From: CAYYGL01 sp964471235
GTDB taxonomy: Bacteria > Calditrichota > Calditrichia > RBG-13-44-9 > J075
Direction: 5' to 3'
Length of the DNA stretch: 7,838 nucleotides
Assembly: GCA_964471235.1 (NCBI GenBank)
Contig: CAYYGL010000214.1
Coordinates: 1-7,838 of the forward strand
Both the position numbers and the translations under genes were made by a program. Shown here in pieces: positions 1 to 6,813 of the stretch; the first letter of the stretch is position 1; each line of letters begins with the position of its first letter. The notes under the pieces are model-generated. The model did no database searches. It was not told the origin of the DNA and saw only the letters and a program-made list of their open reading frames with translations.

Positions 1-4
1 CTCT

Positions 5-20
5 TCCCGACAAATCGGGA
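5..20. repeat. Perfect 6-bp palindromic hairpin at the window edge
   Basis: TCCCGA (5-10), loop CAAA and TCGGGA (15-20) form a perfect GC-rich stem, within a wider possible pairing of CTCTT (1-5) with AAGAG (34-38). It lies about 140 bases downstream of the response regulator stop and no T-run is visible in either direction inside the window. It may be a terminator of a neighbouring gene outside the window or a dispersed intergenic palindrome. Confidence 0.35.
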
Positions 21-86
21 TCTTCGACTTTCCAAGAGAGGGGGATGAAAGGGGGTGAGTTAAATATACAGCCTTAGAAAAAATGA

Positions 87-119
87 TCAAAATTTTGACA
101 CCCCAACCGGAAATTTTGA
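87..119. repeat. AT-rich palindrome and 21-bp-spaced direct repeat
   Basis: TCAAAATTTTGA (87-98) is a perfect 12-bp palindrome. Its half AAATTTTGA (90-98) recurs at 111-119, exactly 21 bp or two helical turns further on. This is the non-coding flank after the response regulator gene. Such spacing can mark paired protein-binding sites on one DNA face, but AT-rich DNA gives such matches by chance. The rest of positions 1-157 contains no gene I can support. Confidence 0.3.
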
Positions 120-157
120 AATGGAATTGGGGAGAGGTGCCCAGCAGGGTGTTAGAT

Positions 158-1516
158 TCACCGGTTTCCCATCCCCAATTTCTTCATCCGGTAAATCAGC
201 ACATGGCGAGGAATTTTCAACAATTGGGCTGCCCGGGTCTGATTTCCTCCGCTGCGGTGCAGTGCCTCTTCAATCGCCCGTTTCTCGATTGCTTCCAGTG
301 ACAGATCCGCCGAGTTTTCAATTCGGAATCCCGATGTGGAGGGTGTTTGCTGCTTTCCACTGATATGCGCCGGCAGCAAATCCGGTGTAATGCGTTCTTC
401 CTTCGCCAGAATCACCGCCCGTTCCATAGCGTTTTCCAATTCCCGAATATTCCCGGGCCAATCGTAAGCCTGTAAGGCACTCAGGGTAGCCGGTTCCAGG
501 GTAAAGGATTTACCTTTCCCGTAGCGCTCCAGAAAAAAATCCACCAGGTAAGGTATTTCTTCTTTCCGTTCCCGCAACGGAGGGAGGGTAATCGGTACCA
601 CGCTCAGACGGTAATACAAATCCTCCCGGAATTTTCCCTCTTGCACCCGTTGAAACAAATCTTTATTGGTCGCAGCTATCACCCGTACATCTACTTTTAT
701 CGTTCGGGAATCGCCCAGCCGCTCGAATTCTTGTTCCTGCAAAACCCGCAACAATTTAGCCTGTAAGTTTTCCGGCAGGTCGCCAATTTCGTCCAAAAAA
801 ATGCTGCCGCCATCGGCTAATTCAAATTTGCCTTTGCGGTCTTTCACGGCCCCGGTAAAAGCACCTTTTACATGTCCGAACAACTCGCTTTCCAGTAAAT
901 TTTCCGGGATGGAAGGGCAGTTTACTGTAACAAACGGTTTATCCTGGCGAGGGCTGTTGTAATGAAGCGCCCGGGCGATCAGTTCTTTTCCGGTGCCGCT
1001 TTCACCTAAGATCAACACGGTGGCATCGCTTTGCGCCACCTGCCCCACCATGCGGAGCACATCTTCCATTTTGGCACTACGAGCGACCATATTTTCGAAA
1101 CGGTATTTGCCCACCAATTCCTGACGAAGTTGGGTATTTTCCTGCTGTAATCGACGAAACTGCAATGCTTTCTCGATAACGAAAAACAATTGCTCCTGAC
1201 CGAATGGCTTGGTAATGTAATCATCTGCTCCCAACCGGCAGGCTTCCAGAGCGTTCTCCACGCTCCCGTAAGCGGTAATCATAATCACCACCGCTTGGCG
1301 GTTCTGACGGCGCATTTCTTCCAACACCTGAATGCCCGAAAGGTCCGGCATTTGAATATCTAAAAGAACGATATCCGGGGGGTGCTTATGAAAAAGGTTT
1401 AACCCCTCTTTTCCACTCTTTGCAGTGGAAACCCGGTATCCCTGTTTTTCCAGTTGATATGAAATCACCTTGTTTAAATTCACATCGTCATCGATGAGCA
1501 AAACATGTTCATTCAT
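158..1516 (-). CDS. NtrC-family sigma-54-dependent response regulator
   Basis: This 452-residue protein is a transcription activator that, once phosphorylated, should form a ring and use ATP to open promoters bound by sigma-54 RNA polymerase. It has the three standard domains at full length. The receiver (about 4-118) has acidic residues D9-D11, phospho-acceptor D53, T81 and K103. The AAA+ domain (about 142-370) has Walker A GESGTGKE at 171-178, the sigma-54-contacting GAFTGA loop at 218-223, Walker B ending in D242-E243, the sensor-I-like AATN at 281-284, the arginine-finger region REDLYYRL at 297-304 and the sensor II stretch WPGNIREL at 353-360. The Fis-type helix-turn-helix is at about 409-449. 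All key residues are present. The ATG overlaps the end of the upstream kinase gene by 8 bp and has no good Shine-Dalgarno, so translational coupling is likely. The partner is therefore the adjacent kinase. The stimulus and target genes cannot be told from sequence; it could be described as AtoC/ZraR-like, but a specific symbol is not justified. Confidence 0.96.
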   Translation of the reverse strand: MNEHVLLIDDDVNLNKVISYQLEKQGYRVSTAKSGKEGLNLFHKHPPDIVLLDIQMPDLSGIQVLEEMRRQNRQAVVIMITAYGSVENALEACRLGADDYITKPFGQEQLFFVIEKALQFRRLQQENTQLRQELVGKYRFENMVARSAKMEDVLRMVGQVAQSDATVLILGESGTGKELIARALHYNSPRQDKPFVTVNCPSIPENLLESELFGHVKGAFTGAVKDRKGKFELADGGSIFLDEIGDLPENLQAKLLRVLQEQEFERLGDSRTIKVDVRVIAATNKDLFQRVQEGKFREDLYYRLSVVPITLPPLRERKEEIPYLVDFFLERYGKGKSFTLEPATLSALQAYDWPGNIRELENAMERAVILAKEERITPDLLPAHISGKQQTPSTSGFRIENSADLSLEAIEKRAIEEALHRSGGNQTRAAQLLKIPRHVLIYRMKKLGMGNR

Positions 1517-2669
1517 ACTGATGGTCCAGCTTTTCTACGGTGGTTTTTTCTTCTATTAAAGGGAGAAGGAGGCAAAAGGTGGCACCTTTACCGGGGGTAC
1601 TTTCCACCCGAATATCCCAGCGATTTTCATCCACAATACGCTTAACAATGCTCAGTCCCAGTCCCGTGCCGTCTTTACGAGTGGTATAGAACGGTTGAAA
1701 AATACGACCGATCTCACTTTCCGGAATTCCGGGCCCCTGGTCTGCAATGGCGATTTCGGCACGAGGGATTCCGTGGTCGGAAACAGAACGGACAGAAACC
1801 CGAATCACCCCTTGGGTCATCACCTGGATGGCATTCAACAGTAAGTTGGCAACCACCTGCCGGACCTGGTTTGCATCCGCATGAACAAAGAGGCTTTGCT
1901 CCGGGATTTCCAATTGCAATTGGATTTGCCGCCGCCGTGCCCGGGAGGTTAATAAAGCGGTCACATTTTGAATGACTTCCCGAATATCAAAATCCGTGGG
2001 TGCCCCCAGAGGACGGCGGGCAAACCCCAGGTAGTTTTCCACCGTCGCATTCAACCGATCGGTTTCCTCCACTAAAATATTAAAAAATTCCGTTAATTTG
2101 GGGTTTTCCGGAACTTCATCTTTCAGAATATCCACCGCCCCCCGGATGGCACCTAAGGGATTCCGCACCTCATGCGCCAGGCTGGCAGTCAGTTCCCCCA
2201 CTATTGAAAGGCGATCCAGCAGACGCAATTGCTGCTCCAGCTCCGCCAGCTTCTCGGATTGATGCTCCAATTCTTTGAGGGAGTGTTCCAGCCGTTCTGC
2301 TGTACGTTGATAATTATGCTTTTCCTCCTGCTCCCGCTGGGCTTTTAAACCGGTCAAATATCCGATGACATTAAACATAATAACCTGCAAGATGCGCATC
2401 AGGGTCTGGTCAGCACTGCTCCCCCAATGGAGCATAATATGTGGGAAATATATTACCGAAATTACCAGAGCGGTACCCAATCCGCCCCGCACACCAAATT
2501 GAAATGCCCCGATTAAAATCGGAATGAAGTAGCTCTGCATATATATCAGGTGATAATGGGATTTGGCAGTGGGCGTGGTATAATGAAAAATCGAAATAAT
2601 CACAATGAAGATACCGATTAGCCCCCACCAAAAAAGTGCAGTCTGTTTTGTGGTTGTCCGTATTGCCAT
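1509..2669 (-). CDS. Membrane-bound sensor histidine kinase
   Basis: This 386-residue kinase should autophosphorylate and pass phosphate to D53 of the regulator encoded immediately downstream. The N-terminus has about four hydrophobic segments (roughly 12-30, 46-60, 64-80 and 92-108) joined by very short loops, so there is no sizeable periplasmic sensor domain; the signal is probably sensed in or at the membrane. A charged heptad-like linker (about 110-152) follows, then the HisKA domain with LAHEVRNPLG, phospho-acceptor H166. The HATPase domain has the N box (N275 and N279), G1 DQGPGIP at 310-316, the F box FQPFYTTR at 324-331 and G2 GTGLGLS at 334-340. All catalytic boxes are intact. The overall plan resembles the NtrB/HydH/AtoS group that pairs with sigma-54 activators. 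The start is the only plausible Met before the first membrane segment; the purine-rich AGGGGA upstream is too far away to be an ideal ribosome site. The last codons overlap the regulator start. Confidence 0.95.
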   Translation of the reverse strand: MAIRTTTKQTALFWWGLIGIFIVIISIFHYTTPTAKSHYHLIYMQSYFIPILIGAFQFGVRGGLGTALVISVIYFPHIMLHWGSSADQTLMRILQVIMFNVIGYLTGLKAQREQEEKHNYQRTAERLEHSLKELEHQSEKLAELEQQLRLLDRLSIVGELTASLAHEVRNPLGAIRGAVDILKDEVPENPKLTEFFNILVEETDRLNATVENYLGFARRPLGAPTDFDIREVIQNVTALLTSRARRRQIQLQLEIPEQSLFVHADANQVRQVVANLLLNAIQVMTQGVIRVSVRSVSDHGIPRAEIAIADQGPGIPESEIGRIFQPFYTTRKDGTGLGLSIVKRIVDENRWDIRVESTPGKGATFCLLLPLIEEKTTVEKLDHQYE

Positions 2670-2732
2670 GATCTTTGTCTATCTTTCCCCTGGTTAATTC
2701 ATTTTTTCATAAAACCTCTGCAAACAACTCGA

Positions 2733-2745
2733 CCGGAGTTTCCGG
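2733..2745. repeat. Small GC-rich inverted repeat between stress protein and kinase genes
   Basis: CCGGA, a GTT spacer and TCCGG make a perfect 5-bp palindrome in the 117-bp gap (2670-2786). On the minus strand it is about 42 bases past the stress protein stop and about 64 bases before the kinase start. It might help end the pgpA-usp transcript or be an operator for the kinase operon. No T-run follows closely, so I leave its role open. Confidence 0.25.
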
Positions 2746-2786
2746 ACTGTTTGTATTAGCGGCATTGGGTTGACCGACGTCCATGT

Positions 2787-3245
2787 TTACGGCATTTCAA
2801 AGCGCGACCCTTTATCCCGATATATCAACACGGAACAGGGCGCTTTACGGCTTACTTTTTCGGCGACACTTCCAATCAAGATATGGGCTAACCCTGTTTT
2901 CCCATGGCTACTAATCACAATCAGATCAGCATCCATTTCCCGTGCCATGGCAACAATTTCCACAAAGGCCTTTCCCTCCCGCACTTCATACTCCAGCGGC
3001 GTGTTATCGCGAAATTCACGGACGAGTTCTGCCAGCCGTTCTTCCGCTTTTTCACGGAGTTTCTGCATAATCTCCTGTGGCGGCAGGGCTAAAATAAGAT
3101 AGTGGTCCATTCCGGGCAGGTACTCGATGACGTGGAACAGCTTGATCGCAGCATTGTGCTTTTTAGCAAAATTCACCGTATAACGAAGGGCGCGCTCGGA
3201 AATATCCGAAAAATCAACCGGGCATAAAATTCTTCTGATCTCCAT
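2787..3245 (-). CDS. Universal stress protein, UspA family
   Basis: This 152-residue cytoplasmic protein is a single UspA domain of normal length, of the ATP-binding type. The N-terminal strand ends in VDFSD with D11, the usual adenine-contacting acidic residue. The nucleotide motif near the C-terminus is SSHGKTGLAHILIGS (112-126). It follows the G-x2-G-x9-G-S/T pattern except that the first glycine is Ser112. The closing KAPCSVLI strand (135-142) is also typical. Such proteins bind ATP, usually as dimers, and help survival under starvation or stress; the exact target is unknown for most. The start at 3245 is supported by a strong AGGAGGGG four bases upstream. It begins 21 bp after the stop of the phosphatidylglycerophosphatase gene on the same strand, so the two probably share a transcript. 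No stress-specific promoter is visible. Confidence 0.95.
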   Translation of the reverse strand: MEIRRILCPVDFSDISERALRYTVNFAKKHNAAIKLFHVIEYLPGMDHYLILALPPQEIMQKLREKAEERLAELVREFRDNTPLEYEVREGKAFVEIVAMAREMDADLIVISSHGKTGLAHILIGSVAEKVSRKAPCSVLIYRDKGSRFEMP

Positions 3246-3249
3246 ACTA

Positions 3250-3257
3250 CCCCTCCT
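3250..3257 (-). promoter_or_regulatory. Strong Shine-Dalgarno of the universal stress protein gene
   Basis: On the minus strand AGGAGGGG sits four bases before the ATG at 3245, inside the 21-bp gap after the pgpA stop. This is the best ribosome-binding site in the window. It fixes the start and shows that this organism does use Shine-Dalgarno initiation for at least some genes. Confidence 0.8.
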
Positions 3258-3266
3258 GGTTTGGGT

Positions 3267-3725
3267 TCAAAGAACATTCGGAAAGAAATGTAACCAAAGT
3301 TGCAAAATAAGTAAAGAATAAATCCCGGCAAGAACATCATCGAACATGATTCCCCACCCGCCGGGAAGCTTTTGCAAAGAATTGATCGGAAACGGCTTCA
3401 CAACATCAAACAGCCGAAACAATACAAAGGCGCTCAAATATAACCAGGGAGTCACCGGAAGGAATATCAGAGAGATCCACATACCGGCAATCTCATCAAT
3501 CACTACGATGGATGGATCTTCACTTCCCAGGTCATTTTCCACAAATGTGGATGAATAAGTTCCAATCGCTGTTACCACCAGCGTGGCAATTAACAAAATA
3601 ACAATATTACCTTTTATCAAGAAATAAGCACTCACGACTGCCAGAATCGAACCGGCTGTTCCCGGGGCAACGGGGGAATATCCTAATCCCAGTCCGGTTG
3701 CCAGGGTGTAATGTAGATACCGCAT
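3267..3725 (-). CDS. pgpA: Phosphatidylglycerophosphatase A
   Basis: This integral inner-membrane enzyme removes phosphate from phosphatidylglycerol phosphate to give phosphatidylglycerol, the last step of that branch of phospholipid synthesis. The family motifs are all present (numbering from the upstream Met at 3737): SPVAPGTAGS at 21-30, DPSIVVIDEIAGMW at 74-87 with D81 and E82, FRLFDVVKPFPI at 107-118 with D111, and GGWGIMFDDVLAGIYS at 126-141 with D133 and D134. Several hydrophobic segments lie between them, and the total length matches the family. Two in-frame ATGs are possible, at 3737 and 3725. The second is preferred because the minus strand has GAGGTGG just before it, while the first has no ribosome site. 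That gives 152 residues and loses only Met-Arg-Trp-Phe. It is followed after 21 bp by the stress protein gene on the same strand. Confidence 0.94.
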   Translation of the reverse strand: MRYLHYTLATGLGLGYSPVAPGTAGSILAVVSAYFLIKGNIVILLIATLVVTAIGTYSSTFVENDLGSEDPSIVVIDEIAGMWISLIFLPVTPWLYLSAFVLFRLFDVVKPFPINSLQKLPGGWGIMFDDVLAGIYSLLILQLWLHFFPNVL

Positions 3726-3728
3726 AAA

Positions 3729-3735
3729 CCACCTC
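3729..3735 (-). promoter_or_regulatory. Ribosome-binding site deciding the pgpA start
   Basis: GAGGTGG on the minus strand lies three bases before the ATG at 3725 (six from the GAGG core), matching the GAGGTG part of the 16S-complementary sequence. It overlaps codons 1-3 of the longer alternative frame starting at 3737, which itself lacks any such site. Confidence 0.65.
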
Positions 3736-3737
3736 AT

Positions 3738-3900
3738 TGGCTAAACAGTTCCCTTGCCAAATACCTCATTCGCTTGCCTTTTTCCAAATCCCTGTCTTAT
3801 AGTAAACGGAAAAGGGGAACTTTCCCAATAAAAAATGAAATTTGACGACGCATTCCGGAAAGGTTCCCCGGGAGGGTTATATTGAAGAACTTCTGTTTCG
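3738..3900. repeat. Intergenic region with clustered GTTCCC/GGGAAC repeats
   Basis: The gap between the carrier stop and pgpA has no open frame of interest. Read on the plus strand it holds GTTCCC at 3748-3753, GGGAAC at 3815-3820 and GTTCCC at 3863-3868. Another inverted pair follows in the adjoining hairpin (3902-3907 and 3921-3926). The copy at 3814-3820 can pair perfectly over 7 bases with 3863-3869 or, in the alternative, 3815-3821 can pair over 7 bases with 3747-3753. These are mutually exclusive stems in an RNA leader read toward pgpA. They could be protein-binding sites instead. I did not find a convincing sigma-70 promoter in the gap. Confidence 0.4.
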
Positions 3901-3927
3901 AGTTCCCAAATTACCGTTTTGGGAACT
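3901..3927 (-). terminator. Strong hairpin spanning the stop codon of the carrier gene
   Basis: AGTTCCCAAA (3901-3910) and TTTGGGAACT (3918-3927) are perfect 10-bp arms with a 7-base loop, and the TAA stop of the carrier gene (3911-3913 on this strand) falls inside the loop. The position at the very end of the gene fits a transcription terminator or a 3'-end stabilising stem. However, on the minus strand the hairpin is not followed by a T-run, so it is not a textbook intrinsic terminator. Confidence 0.5.
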
Positions 3928-6784
3928 TTCGTAAAACAGATTCGGCAGTTTCGCTAACCACCGGATGGGGATAGGACCGGAAATCTTCAATCTTAGGATA
4001 GAGCTTATGCTCCGGCATCAAACCAATCAGAAAAAGCGTACAACTGAGCAGCCAGGGATCGGAATGGTGGAGAAGCCTGGTTAAACATGCTTCAAAGGGC
4101 TTACCAGCCGGAGAGCTTTCGACAACCGAAGGGGCGGATTTTCCATCTTCTCCACTTTGGAAATAGGTTTCGATCAGGGGAAGCAATTTTTTCTCCAATG
4201 AGTCGGGCAGGAGGTTGTCTAAAAATTCAAGGGCACTGGCTCGAATATGTTCATTTTTACAGATAATGCTGCGGTAGGCATTAAACATATCCCCCTGGGA
4301 AAATTTCAGCCCCAGGAGACGGAATAGGCGTTCCAGGGATTGCTCGCTCTTTTCCCATAAAGCCCGTAACAACAGATTCCGTGCCTCCCGAAAATCCTCT
4401 GTTTCCGTCTGGTGGGTCGAATCGGCTGAAACGGAACCTTGCCAGGAACGGCATTCCCTGCGAATGGTTAATAATTCTTCAAAAAATTCCATTTCCTTAA
4501 AAATTTGTGGGGTTACCAGTTTTTCCTTTATTCGAAGATGGGGAAAATCCCGCCGGATTTTATTGAGTGCTTTAAGGATTTGGAACTGCATGGCGGGGAA
4601 ACTCTCATCTAATAACAAGAAGAGGGCATCTGCCGCGCTCTGAGAGTCAATTAATGCCAAAATCTTTAGTATTTCCCGGCGAAGCACTCTTTCGGTATCC
4701 GGGTCACTGAACTTCCGGAGCAAGGGGGGGAGGATGGGCTCTCCCCAATTGGCAATTGCCTCCCGGGCAAACCTCCGTAGCGAATGGTTGGACAGGAAAG
4801 AGAGCAGTCGGGGGAAAAATCGAAAATCCCGGACTTTACCGGCGCTTTGAATTGCTGTTCGCCGTACCGTTAAAGATTCATCCTCTAATAAATCCTCCAG
4901 AAAGGGATATAATGCCTCCCGGTTCGCCTCGCCAATCGCAACAGCAACATTTATTTTGATAAATTCTTGCTCCTCCCGATTTTCGACCTTCGCCACCCGA
5001 CTCAGCATTTCCCGAACTGTTTCCGTGAGATGAATTTGGGGGGCATCCGGAAAGCGAGTGGCATTTTCCTGTACAGCACATTGTAAAGCAGCTGCCCGCA
5101 GGTTGTAATCCCGGTCGAATAAAAAACGTTGCATTAACGCCTCCCGCTCTTCCGGACTGCTACGGTGATACAAATACCGGATTGCTTCGGCGCGCAACGG
5201 CAGTTCGGTTTCCGATAAAAACCGTACTGCTTCCTGACGAAAATCCAACGAGTCATAATTCCGAGCCATGCGGAGCACCTGTTGACGAATTTCCGGGGCG
5301 GGATGCCGGATAAGACTCGTCAAATAAGGTATCAGGCGGTCATCTTCCACATGTTCCAGAAGATGCAAAAGATACAGCAACTGCCGTTTTTGGGTGGTAT
5401 TTAAATAAGGAAGAAAATTTTCCAGTAATGAAGCATCCTGAACCTCCAGGGTAAGTTGAGATATATCGACACTCCGCTGGGTAATGGCTTCCCGGAAGGC
5501 TTGTACATAGCCCCGGTGTGTTTTTCCGATCAGCAATACCCACAAAAGGACAAAGCCAATAATCACCAGGCTGAGTTGACTCACGGATAATCTCATGATA
5601 GTGATGGTTACAATCAACAACAGTCCGCCAATGCCGGTTGCCAGGTTATCCACAAAAACATCAATAAATGATTTTGCCGGCTGCTTAATCGCCGGTGGAA
5701 CGGGGATGGCTAACAATTCCATGGCGGATTTTTGAACGGATTGTTTTAATCCTCCTTCGCTCACCTTAAGAAACACTGCCGCCCAAAGAATTGGTGACAA
5801 GAGGACTGCCAGCGCACCGATCAGAATTCCTATCGGTAGAAAAAACAGGGATATTTTAATCCCCCCACTTTGCAAAATTTTTCCGGTCAGGAAGAGTTGG
5901 AACAATAAGGAGAAAATACTCAAATTGGATAACCAGAAACCAAAGAAAGCCGTTAATTGGTCCGGATTTTTGATAGATGTTTCCGCCAGGCTGTTAAATT
6001 GATAATCCACTAAATTCGCTACAATTACGGTAATGGCAACAATTGCGGCGATTGATCGGAGATAAGGTGAATTTTTTAAAATCCGAAACAAGGTCGGTTT
6101 TTCGGATTTACCGAAGCCCCGGATTTCCCTGCCGGTGCTACCGGTTGGTGATTTTGTCAAACGCAGTTTCCATACTTTATTCAGAATTAAAATGCACAAA
6201 AGAGCGAAGCCAATGCAGAGAAGCAGCAACGCATGAGTGCCCACAACCGGAGCAAGATAATTGGTCAGATAACCTCCCCCAATGCCACCCAAAATACCAC
6301 CGGCACCAATAAAACTGAACAGCCGCCGGGCTTCCCGGGCATTAAAAACATGGTTTGCCAGCAGCCAGAATTGAGAGGTGGCGATACCGGCATAAATTGC
6401 CACCCAGATGTAAAATCCGTAAATAAACCAGGCAGGTTGATAACCTTTTTCCAGCAGCAGCCAAAAGATAAACAGACTGCCAATCGTGACCCGCAGGGTG
6501 GTGCGGATGACCCCGGGTAGTGGAAACCGCCGGAGAAGCCGGGCATACCACACCGAAAAGATGCCGGCAATTAACGCCACCAGCAGATACACGTATGGGA
6601 GTTGAATCGCTCCAAAACGGGTGAGGAATAAGGAATTACGGATAGGTTTAACAATCAGCAGGATTGAGATGATCAGGAAGAGATAGCCGAACATCAGCAG
6701 TGCCCGGGAACGTTCCTCGGATTTAACCGGAAAAAAGGGGGCAATTTTTGTGAGTATCTTTGAAATCTTTATCGCTTCTCTCAT
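3911..6784 (-). CDS. Npt1/Npt2-like nucleotide carrier with C-terminal HEAT repeats
   Basis: This large 957-residue membrane protein has two halves. Residues 1-420 carry about eleven to twelve hydrophobic segments (for example 29-46, 62-80, 97-111, 183-201, 243-260, 280-299, 380-397 and 403-419). The first part, with RSRALLMFGYLFLI, IVKPIRNSLFLTRFG and LPYVYLLVALIAG, resembles the ATP/ADP-translocase-like transporters of the Npt1/Npt2 family. The HVFNAREARRLFSFIGAGG stretch (145-163) is also typical of that group. Residues about 450-745 form repeated paired helices of HEAT type (for example LIPYLTSLIRHPAPEIRQQV at 484-503 and the repeats around 545-570, 625-650, 655-680 and 683-712). More helical repeats reach the C-terminus, broken by polar linkers near 779-800 and 875-895. 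I see no cyclic-nucleotide-binding domain. The ATG at 6784 is forced: the in-frame upstream codons hold no other start before a TAA. No Shine-Dalgarno precedes it. Transport of nucleotides is inferred from family; true substrate and direction are unknown. Confidence 0.85.
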   Translation of the reverse strand: MREAIKISKILTKIAPFFPVKSEERSRALLMFGYLFLIISILLIVKPIRNSLFLTRFGAIQLPYVYLLVALIAGIFSVWYARLLRRFPLPGVIRTTLRVTIGSLFIFWLLLEKGYQPAWFIYGFYIWVAIYAGIATSQFWLLANHVFNAREARRLFSFIGAGGILGGIGGGYLTNYLAPVVGTHALLLLCIGFALLCILILNKVWKLRLTKSPTGSTGREIRGFGKSEKPTLFRILKNSPYLRSIAAIVAITVIVANLVDYQFNSLAETSIKNPDQLTAFFGFWLSNLSIFSLLFQLFLTGKILQSGGIKISLFFLPIGILIGALAVLLSPILWAAVFLKVSEGGLKQSVQKSAMELLAIPVPPAIKQPAKSFIDVFVDNLATGIGGLLLIVTITIMRLSVSQLSLVIIGFVLLWVLLIGKTHRGYVQAFREAITQRSVDISQLTLEVQDASLLENFLPYLNTTQKRQLLYLLHLLEHVEDDRLIPYLTSLIRHPAPEIRQQVLRMARNYDSLDFRQEAVRFLSETELPLRAEAIRYLYHRSSPEEREALMQRFLFDRDYNLRAAALQCAVQENATRFPDAPQIHLTETVREMLSRVAKVENREEQEFIKINVAVAIGEANREALYPFLEDLLEDESLTVRRTAIQSAGKVRDFRFFPRLLSFLSNHSLRRFAREAIANWGEPILPPLLRKFSDPDTERVLRREILKILALIDSQSAADALFLLLDESFPAMQFQILKALNKIRRDFPHLRIKEKLVTPQIFKEMEFFEELLTIRRECRSWQGSVSADSTHQTETEDFREARNLLLRALWEKSEQSLERLFRLLGLKFSQGDMFNAYRSIICKNEHIRASALEFLDNLLPDSLEKKLLPLIETYFQSGEDGKSAPSVVESSPAGKPFEACLTRLLHHSDPWLLSCTLFLIGLMPEHKLYPKIEDFRSYPHPVVSETAESVLRKFPKR

Positions 6785-6813
6785 GGGAGGATTAACATAA
6801 CCGTCGACACATT

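Noticed and set aside
83..363. Plus-strand frames of 72 and 80 codons over the 3' end of the response regulator
   Set aside because: They mostly overlap a strongly supported gene on the other strand and have no recognisable protein features.
1020..1037. TGGCATCGCTTTGC resembling a sigma-54 promoter
   Set aside because: It is inside the response regulator coding sequence and the GG-GC spacing is 9, not 10.
2719..2736. Sigma-54-like -24/-12 site on the minus strand upstream of the kinase gene (GG ... TTTGC)
   Set aside because: The distance between GG and GC is 11 bases rather than the required 10 and the -24 element lacks TGGCAC, so it does not fit the consensus.
3726..3737. Upstream ATG of pgpA at 3737 as the true start
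   Set aside because: No ribosome site precedes it, whereas GAGGTGG sits directly before the ATG at 3725. The longer form cannot be fully excluded.
6233..6570. Frames of about 95-101 codons on both strands within the carrier gene
   Set aside because: They lie wholly in the carrier coding sequence and their proteins are Gly/Pro/Cys-rich shadows of it.
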